A stretch of 64,000 bases of DNA. Origin: Haberlea rhodopensis (Eukaryota; Streptophyta; Magnoliopsida; Lamiales; Gesneriaceae). The DNA lies in contig CAJQUN010000021.1 in NCBI GenBank assembly GCA_907163345.1, positions 5,518,001-5,582,000 of the forward strand. Reading direction: 5' to 3'. Numbering within the stretch: position 1 is the stretch's first letter; every line of letters begins with the position of its first letter. Made by a program: the position numbers and the translations under genes. Under the pieces are notes generated by a model. That model had not been told where the DNA came from. It made no database searches and was given only the letters and a program-made list of their open reading frames with translations. Shown piece after piece: positions 51,926-63,177 of the stretch.

Positions 51926-52497
51926 AATTTCATTACATTCTCAAATTTTCATTCAAACAATTGATCGAACATCTCAAATACATTATAGTTTTGAGTTTTA
52001 CATTAAAATTCTACTAAAATCATTACAATAAAATTGAAATTCATAATAAATATAAAATTTTCATTCAAACAATTGACAGAATCTCAAATACATTATACTT
52101 TTACGTTTCAGATTAAAAATCTACAAACAGTCATTACAAAAAAATTGAAATATAAAACAAAATCAATCGGTAAATAGATGATAAACAGAAGAATGAGATG
52201 ATTTTGTCTTCTTGCACAACATTTTTGTTTTCGTTTCTTCGTGACCAGTGCGCGATCTCCGACGCCATGGGAGGAGCGACAACTTCCGACGACTAGCGTT
52301 GGTGGTTGGGACATGTGGCTGGTGTGAGGATTGGAGACTAGGGTTTTGGGGTTGAAGGGTGTGATTCAAGGAAGACAGAAGACTATTTTGGTCATTTTGA
52401 CCAAAAGTGGACCTTGTTGAAAGAATTTTTTTTGGGGTGACTGGGCTGAAAAATCTTTTACCAAATGGTACCGGCCCGAAATTTTCCCTAAAATATA

Positions 52498-52956
52498 AAC
52501 ATTCTATTTTTGATATTAAAACACAGTCACGCTTGCCTAAGAGATTTTCGCTTACAATATATGGTGTAATACTTTACAAATACATTTTCACGTCGTTCCT
52601 TTTCCTTAACCTTTTCGTATGGTTTCTTCTCGTGCTCAATTTTCTGTTGTTTCTCCAACGTTAAAACAGAGAGAGAACTCGAAGATAGGGAAAAAGAGAG
52701 GAGGAGAAATTATCAGGAAGCTGTTTCTTGATTTGAACTGTAATTTGATCCAGAAAATTTAACTGATTTCTTTGCTTTTTGGTTGGTTAGATTAGATCTG
52801 TGCTTTGTTTTCATCTTTTCCCCTGTATCGAAGGGAGGGGAGTTTCCGGTCAGTGTTTTATTGGAGGAAATATGCTTATTTGCAGTCTTTGAACTTTCTT
52901 ATTCCTAGCATGAAGTTAAATTTTCTGTATTTTGTGTTTTCTCTGTGTTCTTACAG
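52498..52956 (+). promoter_or_regulatory. Promoter, 5' UTR and likely leader intron of the SIN3-like gene
   Basis: Short unique stretch between the MULE end and the coding start. The purine-rich stretch 52666-52720 (AGAGAGAGAACTCGAAG) looks like a plant 5' leader. An acceptor ttacag at 52951-52956, four bases before the ATG, implies an intron in the 5' UTR; its donor was not fixed. Confidence 0.5.
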
Positions 52957-52960
52957 AGAG

Positions 52961-55900
52961 ATGAAGCGATTAAGAGATGAGGTGTACGTGAACCCTCAAT
53001 TTAAGCGGCCATTTGGCCCTTCTTCTCGAGGAGAATCGTAAGTTTTTTTTATCGGTCCGTAAATATCTTGAATTGCTCGTTTCTTTTTTCTGAATTACGT
53101 CTAATTCTTGTCTTTATTATGTTGGATTCTTTATTCTGAGGTTTTGCTCCAATCTTTTACGTTCGGCGAGTCGATTTGTGTTATGACTGAGACTTGTGAA
53201 CTGGATTTGGTTAAACCTTTTTCGATCGGAATTATTTGGTTTCAGGATTTCGATGTGGTTTCATCCCTAGTCGCTATAGTAAAAAAAGAGAGGTTAAAAT
53301 GTTGTTTTGACAAGGGTTGCCTAGATGTTGAGAGGGGTTGGGCAGTCATGTGGAGAAAAATTGAATCTCATCCTTTGTTATTTCTTATTTTGCATTGATT
53401 GAATTTTTCCCCTTTTGCGAGTATCTGAAGATTTTTGATTGGTGCGTTTTGTGTAGTGCCATATTATAGATAGTCTATTAACTGTGTTTTGGCTGTGTTC
53501 CAAGGATTCTATCGGTTGGGCTTAGTCTAAAGTATCGAAAAATCTCAGGTGTTAAAAGTTGATAGTGTTTAAACTGTGAACATATGAGACAATTTTAGCT
53601 GGCATAAGTTAACAGAGTTGCACTACGAGCAGATAAGACTTTTTAAGAACACAACTGAGAGGCCTAAGATACTTTATTATTTTCTTAATTATAGTGTAGC
53701 TTGTTTCCCTCAATTCATTGGGATTAAAGGCTTAGTTGTTGTTGTTGTTGTATAGTGTAGCTTGTTTCCCTCATTGTGAATGATCTTAACTGTGAGTTTT
53801 ACCTCTTCTTTTGTGTTATATAGCTATGGGCCCCCACATGCTCCTATTGGAGTAGTAGGTGGAGGCGGAGGCGGAGTGGGGGGAGGTGGAGGCGGAGTGG
53901 GGGGAGGTGGAGGTGGAAGTGGAGGAGGAGTTGGAATTGTTGGTGGTGGTACTGTTAATGTTGGTGGTGGTACTATGTCAGTTGCTTCTGGTAGCGCACA
54001 AAAACTTACCACCAACGATGCGTTAACATATTTGAAAGAAGTCAAGGATATGTTCCAAGATCAGAGGGAAAAATATGATAGGTTCCTTGATGTCATGAAA
54101 GATTTCAAGGCTCAAAGGTAAATGAATCTTCCTTAATCTGTTCAATCATGCAGTTTAGATTCTGAATGACACTGAACTCGTTATGCAGAATTGACACTGC
54201 TGGTGTTATAGCTCGGGTGAAAGAGTTGTTCAAAGGACATCCAAATCTGATTCTTGGGTTTAACACCTTCTTGCCTAAGGGTTACGAAATTACTCTCACT
54301 GACGAGGAAGAGGCTCCACCAAAAAGGACAGTTGAATTTGAAGAGGCCATCAGTTTTGTCAATAAGATTAAGGCTGGATTTCTATTTCCTTGTGTGATGA
54401 TTACCTGGTCTGAATTTAGTTTCTAATTAAGTTTTTGGAATTTCCATCTGCAGAAACGTTTTCAAAATGATGATCATGTTTATAAGTCTTTCCTAGACAT
54501 TTTGAATATGTACCGAAAAGAACACAAGGGTATTACAGAGGTCTACCAAGAGGTATGTGTCTTTCTTGCGCCTGAGTTGGTTCAAATGGTATAAACAGAT
54601 GCTTATGTTCATTTGTGTGTCAACTTTTATTGTTTAGATGTTCATGACAATTAAGGTGCAATAAATGTCCTTGCAGGTTGCAGCACTTTTTAGTGACCAG
54701 CCGGATCTTCTTGATGAGTTTACTAGATTTTTGCCAGATACTTCAGCTACTGCATCTGCTCCACATGCATCTTTTGGCCATCCTTTTCATCGTTATGATG
54801 AGAGGAGCTCTGCCATGCCCACAATGAGACATTCTCTTGTGGATAAGGTCTCATTTCTTGACAATTCTTATAATTCTGCCGTTTTTCACGGGGTGCCAAC
54901 TGAAAATTATGCTCTACAAACTTTCAGCCAAGGCCACGACGGGATCAGATCATTAGTCCCCATAGAGAACGTGATCTTAGCGTTGAGCGTCCAGATATGG
55001 ATGATGAAAAGACAGTTGTGAAGTTGCATAAAGAGCAGAAGAAGCATGTAGATAAGGAAAATAGAGATAAGAGAAATCGCGATCAAGAAGACAGAGACCC
55101 TGAAAATGAAAACAATGGAGACATTAGCATGCATCGGCTCTCTGATAAAAGGAAAGCTGCTAAGAAAGTTGGTGACTTTGGAGGAAACTCAAATCTCGCT
55201 TCCTACGACAATAAAGATGCATTGAAAAGTGAGTTAACAAAGCCCTGTTGTTTTTTTGATTGGAAGTTTGTTTTGGTTTAATTTCGTGTCATAGAACATT
55301 TTGAATCGGACAAAAGAATCGGTTATGCTACTGACAATTAGTCCATAAAGTGATAATTAAGTGTGATGCACGGCATGCTAAACAGTCAATGTTTTTAAAA
55401 AAATCAAGAATAGAAGGGGAATATAAGTTAAGAGGAACTAGTTAAAGAAAGTGAGTAAATCTTCCTCTATGATTTGTCCTTTTGCACTGTATTTCTGTTA
55501 ACAATACATCTTAGTATGTTTGACATAGCGAAGAACAAGTTTTCAACATGTAACATATTGTTTTGTTTTTTATACTGTGTTGGGAAATACTTTTAGGAAA
55601 TTTGTTTGGTATCATTTTCCGAGGAAACAAATTTTTATTTTGCATATCGGATCATGTAATATTTTGTTTGGTAAATATTAGTAAGTTTATTTTGAGTTGA
55701 TATTTGAGCCAAGGAGTAAGATGTTTAAAATTTTAAGATAGTATATTTATTAAAATATAATAATATAAGAGTAGAAAACTTTTGGGTAGTGGCAAAGAGT
55801 TGAATTTTAAATATTATAATTATGTTGGAAAGTATTGATACTGACAGATATTTTTGGGAAAAAGATTTAAAAGGTGATGATGTATATTTTTGTATTGGGA

Positions 55901-58900
55901 AATGAAAAATAAATCCTGGAAAATGAAACCTATCAAAGCATAACTTTGTTTGATTTTTCCAGGTATGTACAGTCAAGAGTTCACTTTTTGTGAAAAAGTT
56001 AAAGAAAGGCTCGGCAGTGAAGTTGATTACCAGGCATTCCTGAAATGTCTTCACATTTACAGCACAGAAATCATTACAAGGAAGGAATTGCAGAATTTGG
56101 TAGTGTGTAATCTATTACCCAATTTCACAATTACGTAGATTATTTTGGAAATGGGAATTTATAGATTGCACCATTTGCTTAATTTAGTTGTTTTTTCCCA
56201 GAAATTACACTTATCTGCTCCCTTAATTTTTTCTATATCCAACTATGCTAAGTGCTTAAGTTTCTTCAAAGAGTTCTTAACTCTTCCTTTGTGTCTTCTC
56301 CACCCTTAAGACTGGCTTGGAATGTGTGAAGATATTGCTCTATCTGGTACTTACGAATGTGCTTTCAGGTTGCTGATTTACTTGGAAAATATCCTGACCT
56401 AATGGAGGGATTTAATGAATTTTTGGAGCACTGTGAGAGAATTGGTAATCTCTGAGCTTCACTTGGGTGAATTTGTATTATGTATTGAATCATTTTATGT
56501 TCTTATTGGTAGTGTGTTATGCAGATGGATTTCTAGCTGGTGTTATGGGCAAAAGTATGTATTTCCCCCCTCTGTAGATTATTATTCAGAGCATTAATAT
56601 ATTTGTTGCTGCTTCATCCATTCAGTTTTATGGATTGTATGGTTTAGCAATAACGATTTTTTTTATTGCAGAAACATTATGGAATGAAGGAAATTCTTCA
56701 AAAACCTTGAAAATAGAGGACAAAGACAAAGAACAAAGGCGCGAAGTGGAAAACGGCAAAGAGAAGGAGAGATACAATTTAAAATACTGGGGAAAGTCCA
56801 TTCAAGAACTTGACCTTTCTGATTGTCGAAGTTGTTCTCCCAGTTATAGGCTTCTTCCTGACGATGTGAGAATTCTGTGTTTCTGATCTTATCTTCTAGT
56901 CATTATATTTCTCCTTCATATAATTAGAACCACATTGACCATCTACTTTTTTTTCAAAATTTTTGGCTTTGCAGTATCCGATAGCTTCAGCTAGTCAGAG
57001 GTCAGAGCTTGGTGCTCAAGTTTTAAATGATCATTGGGTGTCTGTAACATCTGGTAGTGAGGATTACTCTTTTAAACACATGCGCAGAAATCAGTATGAA
57101 GAAAGCCTGTTTAGATGTGAAGATGATAGGTAATATACCTTCTCAATATCTTGTCTTCTCTCTTATAGGACGGTATGACCCTATTCATAAATGGAAATTT
57201 TAAAATCATTGTCGAGTTGGACTGTTTCATTGATATACTTAGATGCTCCATGAAACCATTTCTTCTTTGGTGTCCACTATAATGATGTATAAAGGAACGA
57301 GCTTTTGCATTATTGTGCCATTTTTACATTTAATAAATTGAATTATAGGTTTTGTTTTTGCTGTCTTGTTCATTTACCTATTTCTAAGAGTTATCCTCCA
57401 ATGGAGATGGCTAAGATTTTTTGCTGATTCCAGATTTGGCATTTGGGTATGTTTCTTGATGTTTCAGATTTGAGCTTGACATGTTGTTGGAGTCGGTCAG
57501 TTCAATTGCCAAGCGTGCAGAGGAACTCTCGACTGTCATTAATAATAATTCAATTGGTTCTGATGGCCCCATACGTATTGAGGACCATTTCACAGGTTTA
57601 CATCATAAAATTTCGGACTTGTACTAATGTTGGAAGTTGATTTACTTTTTTCTTTTGTCCACCTGAAAACAAATGTGTATTGTTACTGAGTTGGGTGCTA
57701 TTGCTTGTTTCATGCAGCTCTAAACTTAAGATGTATTGAACGTCTATACGGTGACCATGGTCTTGATGTGATGGATATTTTGCGTAGAAATCCATCTCTT
57801 TCTTTGCCGGTAATTCTGACCCGCCTCAAGCAGAAGCAGGACGAGTGGACCAAGTGCCGTTCAGATTTTAACAAAGTTTGGGCTGAAATATACTCTAAAA
57901 ACCATTACAAATCTCTTGATCACCGGAGTTTCTATTTCAAGCAACAAGATTCAAAGAACTTGGGCACAAAATGTAAGCTAACGGTGTTTATGATCTATTG
58001 AACCTGTCTTTGAATATTGTTTAGGATATTTTTGATATCCTTTTTGTTATTCTGGTCCTCCTTTCTTCAAGAAATATGCATCAGATACATGGAAAATTAA
58101 TATGGTTTACCTGTTGTTACTTTCCAGTTGTGATCTAGTCCTCATTTTCCTTTTGTTCTTTCAATGGACAGCATTAGTGGCAGAGATCAAAGAAATCAAG
58201 GAGAAAAGACAGAAAGAAGATGATGTCTTACTTAGTATTGCTGCTGGAAATAGGCACTCTATCATTCCAGATCTTGAATTTGAATATGCTGATGCTGAAA
58301 TTCATGAAGATATCTATAAAATTATTAAGTACTCATGCGAAGAGGTCTGCTCAACAAAAGAGCAACTTAATAAAGTTTTGATATTATGGACGGCTTTTCT
58401 TGAGCCGATTCTGGGTATTGACTCCCACCCTCTTGGTTCCGATTTTACTGAAGATGATGGTGTCTCTAAGTGTCAAACCATGAAAAATACCTGGACAAAC
58501 AGTGTAGAAAGTGAAGGAAGTCCAAATGCCGATTGCGCTGCCACAATCTTGAAACAACCGAAGCCTAACTGCAATGGTACTCATACTTCAACCCACCAAG
58601 TGAATTTCAGCAGAACTGGCTTCACAAATACTGATTCCCGTGCTAAAGAAGGACTACCTGTGGTTTCTGGTGAAAGATTAACAAATCCTGAAGTAGCTGT
58701 CACATTTGGATCAGATGCTAATCATGGTATATGTACTTGAAATAATGAAGCTTCTGCTCTTACTAATAATTTTGGTATAGATATTATTTTCTTGTGGCTA
58801 ATTGTTGGTCGTAACTTTCACATCTTTTATTACTCTGTATGCCTTGTTACATTGTTATTGTTATTAATTGGTTTATTTTGAAATCTAAGGGCGCTCTGCA

Positions 58901-61900
58901 AATTCTTTGCAAACTAATAATGATCCAATTGAGGAAGGCAATGCATCAAAGCCTAATGCAGAAGATATACCACATGTGAGTCTCTTGAACTGTCAAAACT
59001 CTTTGATTGACGTTCATTTAATTTACTATGTATTTGATTTTTAATTTTCATGGTCACTCCTGTCAATAAATCTGAATCTTAATATCAAACTCAATGCCCT
59101 TTCTTATATAGTATAAGCTTACATGTCTAAGAATCAACCTAAGGATCACTAAAATTCTACCAAATATGTTAATTACCATCTATATTACAAATCAAATAAT
59201 ATCATATCAAATCAGATATTAGTATATATAGCTAATATCCTTGACACCCCCGTCAAATTGATGCTGGTCGATCAAAAAAGTATGAATTTGTCAATCCAAA
59301 TAATTTGCCTCAGAAGAACTAACACCCATCGGGCAAATCAGTCGCAAACACTTGTGCAAAATACGTCTCGCACCGCGACAAAATATAAACGCACAACACC
59401 CATGAAACAGTATGCAGAACCCAAATCGCGCACAACAAGCGTGCACGACCCCTAAAAGACGCCACAAAATACCCAAATCGACGCACAGAAACTTCGATCG
59501 CGCCGCCCAGATCGCGAAACCCTAGTGCGCGCAGCTCATACCGGATATCGCAAATCACGAAATCGTGCAGCCCGAGATCACGAACATAAACCGTGAAATC
59601 TCGTAGCCCAGATGTGTGAACACAAATCGCGAAACAAAAGGCGTACAGAGAAAAGAAAATCTTGAAACCAGAAAAAAGTTACGAAACCAGCCCAGGAAAA
59701 AAAATTGCAGCAAAGGTGGAAAGCCATCTGTGAAGAGATGAAATCAATAACAAAAAATGGACAAAGACCCATGAAGATGACAAACCCTAGCAGCCGTTGC
59801 TAGGGTTGAAACCCAATGTCGCCATAGGGTTTGCAGTGGTCGACGGTGAAAGAAACTTCAAAATATTTTTGGCTCTGATACCATATCAATAAATCTAAAT
59901 CTCAATACCAAAGTCAACGCCCTTTCGATAGAGCACGTATTCCATTATGTAGTATAAGATTACATGCTTAAGAATCAACCTAAGAATTTCTAAGATTCTG
60001 CCAAATCCGTTGATTACCATCTGTATTACGAATAAAAGAATATCATATCAAATCAAATATTACTACATATAGTTAACATCCGATAACTTTTTCTTCTTTT
60101 TTTGTTCTTGCTTCATTTTTTTTCAAAGTTTAAGGCACCATGCTGTTTCCTCTTTCGATTTTTGGAGAAGGGGGTCTCTCTCAATGCGTCTTGGCTTGTC
60201 TTTTCTGTTTTGACTGGATATGTTCATGCCCCATGTGTACAGCAGGGTGGAGGGACATCGAGATTGAATCAAACGACAAATGGAGAGTCCACGGAAGGCA
60301 CCAGAGATGTTGGATATAATGAGGATTCTGTTGATCCTGGTAAAAATGAGAAAGAAGAGGGTGAACTGTCACCCAATGGTGATTTTGAAGACAATTTTGG
60401 TGCCTATCAGGATGGCAATTCACAATCCTTGCCTGATAAAACTCGTGGAAGTGACAGGACCCAAGGTCAGACTGGCCGTCATGAAGAAATTTGCCCAGAT
60501 ACTGCCGGTGAAAATGATGCAGATGCTGATGACGAGGACAGTGAGAACGCCTCGGAGGCTGGAGAAGATGTTTCAGGTAGTGAGTCCGCCGCCGATGAGT
60601 GTTCACGAGAAGAGCAGGAGGAAGAGGACGATGGGGAACTTGATGACATTGATGGCAAAGTGGAGAGTGAAGGTGAGGCTGAGAATACTAGTGAAGCTCA
60701 CTATATTGGAGGAGATGGTGCATCTGTGTCACAATCTGAACATTTCTTGCGGAGTTGTAAGCCTCTGTCAAAGCGTGTTGCTTATCCACTGGTGGGTGAG
60801 GAGAAAAAAGATCGACGGATTTTTTATGGAAATGACACCTTTTATGTGCTTTTCAGGCTGCATGAGGTATGCTTACGGTTTTGTGTTTGGTTTATCTTGT
60901 TGTAATGACAATTCTCTCAGGGACCTCTACGTCCCTTTCTTATATGTCGTATCTACTTAAACCAACGTAGCAAATAAGTTGATTCATGGGTCACATTTAG
61001 CGTTTCTTTTCTGTCTCCAGACACTGTATGATAGGATATCATCAGCGAAATTGAACTCGTTATCTGTCGAATCCAAATGGAGAAACACAAAGGACGTGAG
61101 TTCTGATCCCTACTCCAGGTTGTTAGCAGCATACTTATGTTTTTTAAAGACTGGGAAGCTATATTGCTTTGTATTGATACCTCTTAATTTCAAATGCAGG
61201 TTCATGAGTGCATTGTTTAGGTTACTGGATGGATCTTCTGATAATACTAAATTTGAAGATGATTGTCGATCGCTGATTGGAAACCAGTCATATGTGCTCT
61301 TTACGTTGGATAAGTTGATATATAAGTTGGTAAAGCAGGTACTCTCCTTAAGTTTGGTTTTACTTCTTCGCAATTGCCTTCAAAATTTCACAGCTTTCTT
61401 TTGAGTACTGCGTTCCTTCTGCAGCTCCAAACTATTTCGAGTGAAGAAGTGGATATTAAGTTGCTTCAATTGTATGAATATGAAAAATCTAGGAAGCCAG
61501 AGCAGTATGTCGATTCAGTCTATTACGAAAACGTCCGGATTTTTTTGCAGGATGAGAATATATACAGGCTTGACTGTGTATGTTTCCTCACACTTTGAAT
61601 CAAGTTACTTTTGTTCACATGTTGTACCTTTTTTGAGGTTCTGAGCAGTTTGCTTGGATGCTTAGCTGTTTTCTTTCTTATTGTAGTCATCAATTCCTAC
61701 CCGTTTATCTATCCAATTGATGGATGATGGAAGTGAGAAGTCTGAACACGTGGCAGTCTCAGTTGATCCTAATTTTGCAACCTATCTCCGTAATGATTAT
61801 CTTCAAGTTGATCGGGGAAAAAAGGAGTCATCCGCGATTATGTTGAAGAGGTATTGATTATCAGTTCCAATTCCAATTCACGCAACTTGAACAATAGTGG

Positions 61901-63177
61901 TGCTTCTTTTTTTGAGAAATGATTAGAATTTGTATGTTGACACTAATATTATTTACTAAAATCATGAGGAAATAAATTAAGCAGGGTCATGGGACAAGTC
62001 AGTTGTAATGTGAACCTACGCTAATCACTTGTCTTTTGATATTGTGTTTCCTAAAACTCTATAACATGAAACAACGGCAGGGTAAACATAAACCCAATTA
62101 CATAACCTATAAATAAACTTTCTTAGCAGTAACTAGTTTTGGGTTCTGCATTCTCGGTTTAGAAGACGTGTGTAGATTCGACATAAATACATTTGCCACC
62201 AACCTTACATTTGAATTAGTCCGTCAGTAACGATGTTGATACATTTTTCCTTGGTAATTTAAATGGCATTTACATTCATAAAAGAGTGATTTTAAAATTC
62301 AAATGCTTTTTTGACCTCAAAAGGAGTAGTTTGATAGTAATTTCACTTTACCTTTTGAAGCAAAACTTGGGGTGTCGTACTAAGAAACTTTGGCTAATTT
62401 AAACCATTTCTCTATTCTATTGCCACTCCCTGGATTAGAATTTATGATGGGGCTAAATTAATGTGGAAAAGAGAAGGGATTTTACATGTTCTTTTTGACT
62501 ATTATCATGGTCATGACCTTTATTCTTATCAAAAAGTGGAGACGCTATCAAATACAGAGAGCAAGTGCCCAAATATTTGGACCGTGTAATTCAATATAAG
62601 ACCTGCTTGTTTGATGTGCAGGAATATGCGCGAGTATGCCAATCTCGATGAATCTACTGCTCTATTTATGGCCACAGAAAAAGTTCTAATCAGGAATGGG
62701 TTGGAATGCAAGATGTCAGCGAACTCATCAAAGGTATATTTCTCATCAATCTCGTGTGGATGTAGACTTTCATTGTTGAAATGCATACAAATTGTGTTGT
62801 GTTCCTTTATCCATTCACTATACCATTCGAGTTTCACTCTTTTCGTCGATATGCTGTTACGACATTTGAAACCCAAATCTCAGTGTTTATCTGCGACCTA
62901 GACTTGGTTTTTCAGATTGTTTTCGAGTGAAGTAATCATTACTTTGATAAAAAAGTGGTTCACTAAATATTGCTTAATAACTGATGGTCCATGTACTTGT
63001 GGGAATTGTTCTGCATCTGACCATATATCTCGCTTTCAGATCTATTACGTCCTTGACACAGAAGACTTCTTTATTCGTTTGGGACGCAGAAGAAAAAACA
63101 CACCAGCAGGAACATATTCCCTTAAGAACCAGCAGCGGGTGCGACGGTTTCACCAATTTCTGGCAGCCTCTATATGA
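52961..63177 (+). CDS. SNL: SIN3-like paired amphipathic helix corepressor (SNL family)
   Basis: Nuclear scaffold that bridges DNA-bound repressors and histone deacetylases. Coding exons: 52961-53037, 53824-54117, 54189-54372, 54454-54552, 54677-54847, 54928-55228, 55963-56099, 56369-56444, 56525-56554, 56672-56865, 56975-57129, 57468-57595, 57718-57972, 58172-58726, 58890-58975, 60243-60866, 61021-61118, 61200-61338, 61425-61577, 61687-61850, 62622-62733, 63040-63177; phases agree, 1389 aa, as usual for plant SNLs. MKRLRDEVYVNPQFKRPFG is the family N-terminus. A Gly-rich linker (about 37-75) is followed by PAH1 (about 88-152), PAH2 (about 170-245, VEFEEAISFVNKIK) and PAH3 (about 377-445). 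The HDAC-interaction region (LDLSDCRSCSPSYRLLP, about 510-610), an acidic stretch (about 930-1075) and the C-terminal SIN3 domain (RRIFYGNDTFYVLFRLHE onward) complete it. The third intron uses a GC donor in this model. A 30-nt exon (56525-56554) lies just after PAH3. Confidence 0.95.
53713..53750 (+). mobile_element. Tiny TTG-tailed retroposon end with 23-bp target duplication (SIN3 intron)
   Basis: 38-bp insert, GGGATTAAAGGCTTAG followed by (TTG)5, flanked by identical 23-bp sequences at 53690-53712 and 53751-53773. The TTG tail and wording match the 3' ends of plant RTE LINEs and the SINEs that use them. An extremely 5'-truncated copy in the first coding intron. Confidence 0.88.
59061..60078 (-). 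mobile_element. TRIM-like miniature LTR retrotransposon in a SIN3 intron
   Basis: Two direct repeats of about 177-195 bp (59061-59237 and 59884-60078) enclose ~650 bp without coding domains. The complement of a tRNA-Met primer site (ggctctgatacca, 59871-59883) abuts the right repeat, so the element is on the minus strand with its 5' LTR at the right. LTRs start TGTTAAC on the minus strand; the repeats are clearly diverged, so it is old. A purine tract (complement of ccttgacacccccgtc, 59239-59254) lies at the other LTR. No convincing target duplication found. Lies in the intron 58976-60242. Confidence 0.8.

Larger units (their letters stand above)
50150..52488. mobile_element. Non-autonomous Mutator-like element, copy 2 (Pack-MULE)
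   Basis: 9-bp target duplication TAAAATATA (50141-50149, 52489-52497). Imperfect inverted ends of about 80 bp: GAGGAAATTACAAGAAGGTACCA and the complement of GGGAAAATTTCGGGCCGGTACCA, both continued by CTTTCAACTAAATCACCC / TTTTCAGCCCAGTCACCCC. Same family as 46132-47771. The interior has an HMA-domain gene fragment on the minus strand and three blocks of palindromic repeats. No transposase. Confidence 0.9.

Noticed and set aside
52163..52369. Minus-strand frame MNHTLQPQNPSLQSS as a possible captured gene start in MULE copy 2
   Set aside because: No recognisable domain; may be part of captured cargo but I cannot support it beyond an open frame.
53824..54045. Pro-rich minus-strand frame opposite the SIN3 Gly tract
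   Set aside because: Antisense shadow of the GGN-repeat coding sequence; the plus-strand frame has PAH1 in phase with it.
59291..59772. Cys/Phe-rich minus-strand frames
   Set aside because: They fall in the interior of the TRIM-like element and show no domain; likely chance frames in repetitive sequence.
60181..60960. His/Arg-rich minus-strand frame and a Met/Lys-rich alternative plus frame over the SIN3 acidic region
   Set aside because: Shadows of the GAN-rich acidic exon 60243-60866, whose own frame links to conserved exons on both sides.
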